The position numbers and the translations under genes were made by a program. A model generated the notes under the pieces. It searched no databases, had not been told where the DNA came from, and worked only from the letters and a program-made list of their open reading frames with translations. Below are positions 1 to 4,691 of a stretch of 8,225 nt of DNA, one piece after another; position 1 is the stretch's first letter, and each line of letters begins with the position of its first letter. Source of the DNA: JBHPCZ01 sp042573625 (GTDB taxonomy: Bacteria; Desulfobacterota; Desulfobacteria; Desulfobacterales; UBA11574). The stretch is taken from assembly GCA_042573625.1 (NCBI GenBank), contig JBHPCZ010000137.1, positions 1 through 8,225 of the forward strand, in the 5' to 3' direction.

Positions 1-6
1 GGAAGG

Positions 7-92
7 CCATAACTAGTATCAAGTGCATTCACCCGACCATCCCCGCCGCTGACGCTCTGGGCACGGCGGGTGATGCTGGCGATGTGTTAAAA
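7..92 (+). other. attC-like recombination site (first in window)
   Basis: The left end CCATAAC (7-13) resembles the RYYYAAC R'' box of integron attC sites. The centre is a stem of CCCGCCG (42-48) with CGGCGGG (64-70) around a 15-base loop, and the outer arms pair loosely (TAAC near 10-13 with GTTA near 86-89). The right end is degenerate: GTTAAAA at 86-92 instead of GTTRRRY. The size, about 86 bp, is within the usual attC range. If real, it closes a cassette lying upstream of the window and opens the unit that carries the gene at 159. The assignment rests on structure and on the better sites further along. Confidence 0.5.
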
Positions 93-158
93 ATAGTACA
101 AATAATAATCGTTGAGGGAAACATAATAAGAATGAGCTAAAGATTGATTCTATCTCGT

Positions 159-875
159 ATGGGGCTGACAGTGAATCACGGATTTAAGTTACCAATAATA
201 TCAATTCTTCTTTTTATTATAATTGCTCTGACATATTTTTTTGGATGGATAGTTTTGGGAATTGCTGCAGGGTTATTTATCAGCATTACTGCTGGCACGG
301 CTATTTATGACAAAATAACCCATAACTCAAATTGCAGTGAGTGCAATACAATTAAACAAGAATTGTCAAACATGCTGGGAATTGAGAAAACCGAAATTAA
401 GACAAAACATGAAAAATGTTTTGATGATCACATGCACATCAGGGCCGACATAGGAGAAGAAAAGACAATTCTATTTGATATAAGTATAGGCGGAGAGAAT
501 CTTTCTATTATTGAGGGTAAGAATTTTGTAGCTGAAAAAATCAAGGAAAGAGGAGGCAGCCACCGGGAAGCATTAGAACAAGGCGCTTCCAGGATTATCT
601 CTGTATCAGATTTAGATGATCGGCGGTTTCATCGTTATATGCCCTTGGAAAAAAACATGGAACCGATAAGCACAATTGAAGAAGTAAAACATTGTATCGA
701 GTCTTTTGAGGGACAACCAGAAGACTTCAAGTTGCCTATTTCAGATCAGCTTAAAGACCCGGCTGGAATAAATATGGCTATTATTACCGACAGTATCCTA
801 AAAAAGGGTTGGATGCCGGATAGATTTGAGCAAAAAGCAGGTTATAGAATCTACCATTACCTGAATAGGGAGTAG
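159..875 (+). CDS. Hypothetical protein with N-terminal membrane hairpin
   Basis: I do not recognise this family. The 238-residue product starts with a short polar leader, followed by a very hydrophobic stretch (about residues 11-46) long enough for two closely spaced membrane helices. A soluble, probably cytoplasmic domain of about 190 residues follows. A C-x-x-C pair (CSEC, about residues 59-62) lies just after the membrane segment, with two further cysteines downstream (CFDD near 88 and HCIES near 179); metal or redox binding is possible but unproven. The C-terminus (GWMPDRFEQKAGYRIYHYL) is aromatic-rich. ATG 159 is chosen; TTG 144, with a weak GAG eight bases upstream, and GTG 171, preceded by GGGG, are alternatives. 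The gene is A+T-rich and lies between attC-like sites, which fits a captured cassette gene. I cannot assign a function. Confidence 0.7.
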   Translation: MGLTVNHGFKLPIISILLFIIIALTYFFGWIVLGIAAGLFISITAGTAIYDKITHNSNCSECNTIKQELSNMLGIEKTEIKTKHEKCFDDHMHIRADIGEEKTILFDISIGGENLSIIEGKNFVAEKIKERGGSHREALEQGASRIISVSDLDDRRFHRYMPLEKNMEPISTIEEVKHCIESFEGQPEDFKLPISDQLKDPAGINMAIITDSILKKGWMPDRFEQKAGYRIYHYLNRE

Positions 876-951
876 ACCGGATAGGTGAATTCAGGTTCAA
901 AGTGCACCATAACCAGACTTGGGGACGTCCATAAATACGCAAAGATGATAA

Positions 952-1068
952 ATCGAAATATACGAAATGAGTCTGAAAGGATACATCACGCATTTTTATA
1001 ACAAAAAACGTTTACACTCAGCGGTGAACGACTGTTCTCCGCTTGAATTTGAACAACGGGTCAGCTAA
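952..1068 (+). pseudogene. IS3-family transposase remnant (C-terminal end)
   Basis: Reading from 952 to the stop TAA at 1066-1068 gives a 38-residue open stretch containing HFYNKKRLHS, then SPLEFEQ and a stop. This is the hallmark C-terminal tail of IS3-family orfB (DDE/rve) transposases, usually of the form 'FYNxxRxHSxLxxxSPxxFE'. The frame is closed by TAA at 949-951 and nothing of the DDE catalytic core is visible upstream, so only the last few dozen codons of an approximately 280-residue protein remain. It shares the intergenic stretch with a damaged attC-like site, suggesting that an insertion and later deletion broke that site. Only the family is assigned, not a specific IS. Confidence 0.75.
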
Positions 1069-1099
1069 TACGAAAAGCAGTCCACTTTTTGAGGGGAAG

Positions 1100-1145
1100 A
1101 TCAGCGCGAAAAGCCGCCGCGCACCGATAACGTACAACGTTATGT
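1100..1145 (+). other. attC-like site, 3' half (damaged)
   Basis: The inner stem is GCGCG (1104-1108) with CGCGC (1118-1122), extended by ATC (1100-1102) with GAT (1126-1128). It is followed by ACAACGTTATGT, whose GTTATGT (1139-1145) stands where the R' crossover box belongs. A matching left R'' box is missing at the expected distance; the nearest candidate, CCATAAC at 907-913, is separated from it by the transposase remnant. GTTATGTGCTTT at 1139-1150 is nearly the exact complement of AAAGCACATCAC at 1569-1580. This supports 1139/1140 as a true cassette boundary even though this site is broken. Confidence 0.55.
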
Positions 1146-1631
1146 GCTTTACCATCAAAGGTGTTTTTTAATGGGTAGTAAATACTTGATTGAATCTAAA
1201 GACGGAATTACCACTGTTCGCTTTTCCATTGACCCTGGACTGGACGATATCTGCAATGCTATTGATGATGTTGCTGAAAACTATCTAAGCGAGCTGAGGC
1301 TCTGGGATTTAAGTAATGGTTTTAGTTTGACCGATGCTCATCTTCAGAAACTAGCGGAATACGGCAAGTCAAAGTTTTTGATACCTTCAAAGGCAGCGGT
1401 TGTTGCACCGCAGGACCTCGCTTTTGGAGTAGCGAGGGTTCACGATGTTTACCGGGAAGATGAATTTTTAGAACAAAGGGTCTTTCGCACGGAGCAAGAA
1501 GCACGGGCCTGGCTCATCAGCCAGAAACAGCCAAAGTAATGAAGCCTGCTTGGCACTTGATACATCAAAAAGCACATCACCAGTCGCTTGAAAATCGACA
1601 CGCAAAAAACGCGCGGGTCTCAGCTCGAACG
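1140..1631 (+). mobile_element. Single-gene integron-type cassette (STAS-like)
   Basis: The unit runs from the crossover point in GTTATGT (G1139|T1140) to the crossover point in GTTGGGC (G1631). Its 5' end and the left box of its own attC site are complementary over 11 of 12 bases (1139-1150 with 1569-1580). That is the expected relation when both once formed one attC in a circular cassette. It holds one gene with a short leader and little else, as cassettes usually do. No integrase is present in the window, so present-day mobility is unknown. Confidence 0.65.
1171..1539 (+). CDS. SpoIIAA/STAS-like protein
   Basis: The 122-residue product resembles the small SpoIIAA-like/STAS family. It has an N-terminal beta strand (KDGITTVRFS), a central 'RLWDLSNG' strand-turn where the family usually has 'xxxDLS/DxS', a helix (DAHLQKLAEYGKS), the strand AAVVAPQDLAFGVARVHDVY, and a C-terminal 'RVFRTEQEARAWL' helix. 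The last two segments are the most characteristic. Members are cytoplasmic; in STAS proteins generally the fold mediates protein-protein regulation, but the specific partner here is unknown. No obvious phosphorylatable serine of a true anti-sigma antagonist can be assigned with confidence. The start at ATG 1171 is supported by AAAGG (1157-1161), nine bases upstream; GTG 1144 would add nine residues and falls inside the attC box. It is the only gene in its cassette. Confidence 0.75.
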   Translation: MGSKYLIESKDGITTVRFSIDPGLDDICNAIDDVAENYLSELRLWDLSNGFSLTDAHLQKLAEYGKSKFLIPSKAAVVAPQDLAFGVARVHDVYREDEFLEQRVFRTEQEARAWLISQKQPK

Positions 1632-1637
1632 TTGGGC
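1574..1637 (+). other. attC-like site downstream of STAS-like gene
   Basis: The right end GTTGGGC (1631-1637) matches GTTRRRY exactly. The left end ACATCAC (1574-1580) is one base from an ACATAAC R'' box, and that change (A to C in the AAC triplet) could weaken recombination. Inner pairing includes GAC (1597-1599) with GTC (1617-1619) and short ACGC/GCGC pairing around an A-rich loop. Outer arms TTGA and TCGAAC pair partly. Length is 64 bp. The text CAGTCGCTTG...CTCGAACGTTGGGC is very like the arms of known attC sites. Confidence 0.7.
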
Positions 1638-1947
1638 AAATGAGAAATGGCGCTCGGGCCACGGGAACATCATGATATAATAGATTAAACGTTCAAGTTT
1701 TGTGTAAAACAGAGCATTAGAAGGGCATTTTGGGGGCCAAAAGGGCGGTGTAAGACGATTATGGGGGCTTCGTTTGCCGTTATTATAGTCGGTTACTATG
1801 ACCCAACCCCAAAACCCTAATCATTATAGTTGCATGCAAGTGTTATTTTCCGACAACCGGTATACAATCCCAACCAAAAGTTACCACAGCAATTAAATCA
1901 ATCTCAGTGCCCTTGTAATTGAAAAAAGATAAGGAGATAACTTTATT
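1638..1947. other. Non-coding stretch before the phosphate operon
   Basis: No credible gene is seen. It contains an extended -10 motif (1673-1681), a GTTTT-GTGT-AAAAC inverted repeat (1697-1710), an imperfect palindrome TTTTGG-GGG-CCAAAA (1728-1742), a 10-bp perfect palindrome TTGCATGCAA (1830-1839), and the ribosome site AAGGAG (1931-1936) for the next gene. I see no convincing PhoB (Pho box) direct repeat, which argues against assuming classical phosphate-starvation control. Confidence 0.5.
1673..1681 (+). promoter_or_regulatory. Candidate extended -10 promoter for the phosphate operon
   Basis: TGATATAAT is a TGn extended -10 followed by a perfect TATAAT hexamer (1676-1681). No good -35 box is seen 16-18 bases upstream, which extended -10 promoters can tolerate. 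Transcription would begin near 1688 and leave a leader of about 260 bases. It is a single short motif in A+T-rich DNA, so a chance match is possible. Confidence 0.35.
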
Positions 1948-2628
1948 ATGAAAACGACAAGCCCTCTTTTTAAACTGCTTCGCCGGTCTCCATTCAAACC
2001 GGTTCAGGAACATATGCGGGTTGTCGCCAAGTGCGTGGCTGAATTCATGCCCCTGTTCGAGGCGCTGCTTGCAAAGGATCAAAATCGAGTCAACGAAATC
2101 GCCGAAAAAATTGACAGGCTCGAAAGCGAAGCCGATACGATCAAAAATGAGCTGCGGCTCACCCTGCCCAAATCCATTTTTTTGCCGGTCGCCCGCATGG
2201 ACCTTTTAGGCCTCATATCGGAACAGGACTCGATCGCGGATACCGTCGAAAACATCGCCGGCATTCTGAGCACCCGCGAAATGGAAGTCCCGGAAGCCAT
2301 CCGCGACCTTCTGGTGGAATTTCTTCAACGAACCCTCGACACGTACGATAAATCCCTGAAGGTCATCGAAGAACTGGATGACCTGCTGGAAGTGGGTTTT
2401 GGAGGGCGCTATTCGTCGACGGTTACCGAAATGATTACCGACTTAAAACAAACCGAAGAGATTACGGATGATTTGGCAAAAAAACTTAACCGGGCCTTAT
2501 TCTCCATCGAGAAACAATTAACCCCGGTCTGTGCCATGCACTGGTATAAATTGGTCGAGGAGATCGGCGAGGTGGCCAATCATTCGGAAAATGTCGGTGA
2601 CCGAATCCTGTTGTTTTTAGCCCAGTAA
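1948..2628 (+). CDS. DUF47/PhoU-like phosphate transport accessory protein
   Basis: This 226-residue, fully helical, highly charged protein matches the DUF47 (TIGR00153-type) family, distant relatives of PhoU that are encoded next to PiT phosphate permeases. Visible family features are the N-terminal 'SPFKPVQEHM' segment, a long coiled helix (residues about 45-72, EIAEKIDRLESEAD), 'RMDLLGLISEQDSIADTVENIA' in the middle, and the C-terminal 'LVEEIGEVANHSENVGDRI'. The two E/D-rich stretches correspond to the metal-binding positions of PhoU folds. The length is typical of the family. It is cytoplasmic and is thought to modulate the permease. AAGGAG at 1931-1936 lies 11 bases before the ATG. The stop is 26 bases from the next start, so the two genes are almost certainly co-transcribed. 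Confidence 0.92.
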   Translation: MKTTSPLFKLLRRSPFKPVQEHMRVVAKCVAEFMPLFEALLAKDQNRVNEIAEKIDRLESEADTIKNELRLTLPKSIFLPVARMDLLGLISEQDSIADTVENIAGILSTREMEVPEAIRDLLVEFLQRTLDTYDKSLKVIEELDDLLEVGFGGRYSSTVTEMITDLKQTEEITDDLAKKLNRALFSIEKQLTPVCAMHWYKLVEEIGEVANHSENVGDRILLFLAQ

Positions 2629-2654
2629 GGGAAAGAAAAAGACAGAGGCACATC

Positions 2655-3920
2655 ATGGAAATAATTGCGCAGCACGGATTTATCTTTATTGTAATTGCTG
2701 TTGTTTTCGGGATTTACATGACATGGGGCATCGGCGCAAACGATCTGGCAAACGCCATGGGAACCTCGGTGGGCGCGGGAGCTGTCACCGTCAAACAGGC
2801 AATCTATATCGCGGTGGTCTTTGAATTTTTGGGCGCTGTTTTGGCCGGGGGGCATGTGACCACGACGATTCGAAAGGGGATTATCGACCCTTCTTCGATC
2901 ATCAATGAACCCCAAATCCTCGTTTACGGCATGCTCGCTTCTTTACTGGCGGCGGCCGTCTGGCTGATGGTCGCTTCGGCAAAAGGCTGGCCGGTCTCGA
3001 CAACGCATTCGATTGTTGGCGCGATCGTGGGTTTTGCGGTTGTCGGGATCGGGATCGACGCGGTGAGCTGGGGAAAAATTACCAAAGTCGTCGCCAGTTG
3101 GATAATTTCACCGCTCGTGGGCGGTACCATCAGTTTTCTTCTGGTCATGAGCGTTCGAAAATTGATTTTGCAAACGGACAACCCCCTTGCAAATGCAAAA
3201 AAATATGCGCCGGCCTATGTTTTTCTGGTCGGTTTTGTTATCTCCCTGGTAACTCTGTTCAAGGGTCTGAAACATTTAAAGGTCGATCTGTCTGTCGGGG
3301 AAAGTTTTCTGGTTGCCGCCGGCATCGGGGGCATAGCTTCTTTTTTGGGCTGGCTGTTAATAAAAAGAGTTGAATTCGATGAAAAATCCGATCGAAAATT
3401 CCATTTTGCCGGCGTCGAAAAGGTGTTTACGCCGCTGATGCTGTTCACTGCCTGTTCAATGGCTTTTGCCCATGGTTCAAATGATGTGGCGAACGGCATC
3501 GGCCCGCTGGCCGCTGTTTTCAGCATCGTCGATTCCGGCGGCGAGGTGATGCAGAAATCGCCCCTGCCCGTTTGGATTCTGCTGTTGGGCGGCGGCGGCA
3601 TTGTATTGGGTTTGGTCACTCTGGGTTACAAGGTCATGCTGACCGTCGGCAAAAGGATCACGGAACTCACCCCGTCCAGCGGCTTCTGTGCCGAGCTGGC
3701 GGCCGCAACAACCGTTGTTCTGGCTTCCCGAACCGGAATCCCCGTTTCGACCACCCACATTCTGGTCGGAGCGGTATTCGGCATCGGTTTGGCCCGTGGT
3801 ATCGGGGCCCTGGATCTGCGGGTGGTGTTCAACATCATTGTCTCCTGGGTCGTCACGCTGCCGGCAAGCGGTTTTATGTCGGCATTTTTCTTTTTCACGC
3901 TCAAGGGCATGTTCGGTTAG
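2655..3920 (+). CDS. pit: PiT-family inorganic phosphate permease
   Basis: This 421-residue polytopic inner-membrane protein belongs to the PHO4/PiT family, which imports phosphate (often as metal-phosphate) coupled to protons or sodium. The two inverted-repeat halves are both visible: GANDLANAMGTSVGAGA (residues 27-43) in the first and HGSNDVANGIGPLAA (273-287) in the second. Each half also has the later 'GWPVSTTHSIVGAIVG' and 'GIPVSTTHILVGAVFG' repeats. All the conserved Asn/Asp/Ser-Thr-Thr-His positions are intact and about ten or more membrane segments are evident, so the gene looks functional. A short soluble loop around KRVEFDEKSDRKFHFAG separates the halves. AGAGG (2644-2648) is six bases before the ATG. 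It sits directly behind the DUF47 gene, the usual arrangement. Sodium versus proton coupling cannot be read from the sequence. Confidence 0.95.
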   Translation: MEIIAQHGFIFIVIAVVFGIYMTWGIGANDLANAMGTSVGAGAVTVKQAIYIAVVFEFLGAVLAGGHVTTTIRKGIIDPSSIINEPQILVYGMLASLLAAAVWLMVASAKGWPVSTTHSIVGAIVGFAVVGIGIDAVSWGKITKVVASWIISPLVGGTISFLLVMSVRKLILQTDNPLANAKKYAPAYVFLVGFVISLVTLFKGLKHLKVDLSVGESFLVAAGIGGIASFLGWLLIKRVEFDEKSDRKFHFAGVEKVFTPLMLFTACSMAFAHGSNDVANGIGPLAAVFSIVDSGGEVMQKSPLPVWILLLGGGGIVLGLVTLGYKVMLTVGKRITELTPSSGFCAELAAATTVVLASRTGIPVSTTHILVGAVFGIGLARGIGALDLRVVFNIIVSWVVTLPASGFMSAFFFFTLKGMFG

Positions 3921-4011
3921 CCCGGCATCGGAATGGGGGTCGGGCGTACACATGATCTCCACCGTTGGCCCCCAAAAGGTTGACAAAATTCTATCGATAG
4001 AAAAAAACAAC

Positions 4012-4035
4012 GGGGTCAGGTCTACATTCTTGACA
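4012..4035 (+). repeat. Possible RAYT/REP-type intergenic fragment
   Basis: The stretch begins GGGGTCAGGTCTACATT and ends TTGACA. From memory it resembles short sequences that recur next to REP-associated (Y1, IS200-like) transposases in many delta-proteobacterial genomes. A related-looking fragment, TTGGGGACGTCCATA, occurs at 919-933. Neither has a transposase beside it here, so both would be solo remnants. This is recognition from memory and needs a genome-wide repeat count. Confidence 0.35.
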
Positions 4036-4175
4036 GATTCGGAAAAACCGGAGGATTGAAACGATCTAACAGATGACGATATATGTAACCATTTTTAAAG
4101 ACGATATTTGCAAGGGATCTTCACTCAGAAGGTTTTGACTACCGATTAAAATAAATCTGTAAAAGCAATGATATG

Positions 4176-4205
4176 TTGGGATATACAGAATTAATCCTGT
4201 ATAGT
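4176..4205 (+). promoter_or_regulatory. Candidate sigma70 promoter with internal inverted repeat
   Basis: TTGGGA (4176-4181) and TATAGT (4200-4205) are separated by 18 bases and could act as -35 and -10 boxes. The spacer carries a perfect 7-bp inverted repeat, TATACAG (4182-4188) with CTGTATA (4197-4203), overlapping the -10 box, which is where a repressor operator would be placed. The start point would fall at about 4212, right at the cassette boundary (4210/4211), so this promoter could drive TspO and possibly the genes behind it. Confidence 0.4.
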
Positions 4206-4234
4206 AATTGTTAGGTCCAACAATGGAAAAATGA

Positions 4235-4624
4235 ATGAACGAATGGTATAAAGGATTACAAAGACCGAGGCTTACACCACCAGATTGGGTGTTTGGCCCT
4301 GTCTGGACAATACTTTATGTGATGATAGCGATTTCCATATTCCTGTTTCTGCGGAAATATAAAAGCGAAACAGGATATGGGATTTATGTACTGATTGTTT
4401 TGCATCTAATCAGCAATATCGCATGGACTGGCATCTTTTTTGGACTGAAGGCGCCTGGCTTAGCCTTAATTGATATCGTCTTTCTAGACCTCTCTCTGAT
4501 AGTGATGGCATGGTACTTTTGGCAAACTAATAGGGCCGCATCTATATTGCTGTGGCCCTATCTAATCTGGGTTCTGTTCGCAACCTATTTGAATGCTTCA
4601 TTCTATGCACTGAACAGGACCTAA
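4235..4624 (+). CDS. tspO: Short TspO/MBR-family membrane protein
   Basis: The 129-residue product carries the TspO (tryptophan-rich sensory protein) signature: WYKGLQRPRLTPPDWVFGPVWTILY at residues 4-28, 'NIAWTGIFFGLKAP' mid-protein, and 'PYLIWVLFATYLN' near the end. TspO proteins bind porphyrins, heme or sterols in the membrane and are linked to stress responses. Typical members have about 150-160 residues and five helices, with about 25-30 residues (helix 1) before the 'WY' motif. Here the protein begins almost at that motif and only four hydrophobic segments are seen (about 20-40, 48-70, 74-95, 100-122). A TGA immediately precedes the ATG in frame, so no longer form is hidden upstream. 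GGAA at 4225-4228 is a weak ribosome site. Its TAA stop lies inside the R'' box of its own attC site. Family call is firm; function of the short form is uncertain. Confidence 0.9.
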   Translation: MNEWYKGLQRPRLTPPDWVFGPVWTILYVMIAISIFLFLRKYKSETGYGIYVLIVLHLISNIAWTGIFFGLKAPGLALIDIVFLDLSLIVMAWYFWQTNRAASILLWPYLIWVLFATYLNASFYALNRT

Positions 4625-4677
4625 CCAATCACTGGTGCGGACGAAAAAAGCCTCGCCGCACAGTTCAGTCGTTCGCT
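4619..4677 (+). other. attC-like site downstream of tspO
   Basis: The left box ACCTAAC (4619-4625) fits RYYYAAC exactly. The right box is GTTCGCT (4671-4677). The inner stem is TGCGG (4636-4640) with CCGCA (4656-4660), and the outer arms match at 14 of 22 positions when folded. The site is 59 bp long, close to the shortest common attC length. GGACCTAAC (4617-4625) is the perfect complement of GTTAGGTCC at the 5' boundary of the tspO unit (4210-4218). Confidence 0.8.
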
Positions 4678-4691
4678 AAAAGAATGACAGC

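Larger units (their letters stand above)
3921..4209. other. Non-coding stretch after the phosphate operon
   Basis: I see no supported gene here. GCCCG (3920-3924) can pair with CGGGC (3941-3945), but the loop is long and there is no T-run, so it is not a convincing terminator. A 14-bp perfect palindrome TTCTATCGATAGAA lies at 3989-4002, a short REP/RAYT-like fragment at 4012-4035, and a promoter candidate at 4176-4205. The A+T-rich rest shows no further structure that I trust. Confidence 0.5.

Noticed and set aside
1468..1662. Minus-strand open frame over the STAS-like gene end and attC site
   Set aside because: It is short, covers a hairpin region and has no ribosome site or recognisable sequence.
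1800..1806. ACCCAAC as a further attC left box pairing with GTTGGGC at 1631
   Set aside because: It fits RYYYAAC and pairs at six of seven bases, but no gene lies between, and no arms or right box follow within 60-150 bases.
1638..1947. Pho box (PhoB site) upstream of the phosphate operon
   Set aside because: I could not find tandem CTGTCAT-like repeats; the motifs present are palindromes rather than direct repeats with 11-base spacing.
2580..2915. Minus-strand open frame across the DUF47/PiT junction
   Set aside because: It overlaps two well-supported genes and their start signals, and its translation shows no domain-like pattern.
3920..3945. Rho-independent terminator after the PiT gene
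   Set aside because: The GCCCG/CGGGC arms are separated by 16 bases and no T-run follows, so the structure is not a credible intrinsic terminator.
3477..4010. Long minus-strand open frame of 177 codons opposite the end of the PiT gene
   Set aside because: It is antisense to a clearly conserved permease, is low-complexity in composition, has no ribosome site, and matches no family. It is a shadow of GC-biased codon use.
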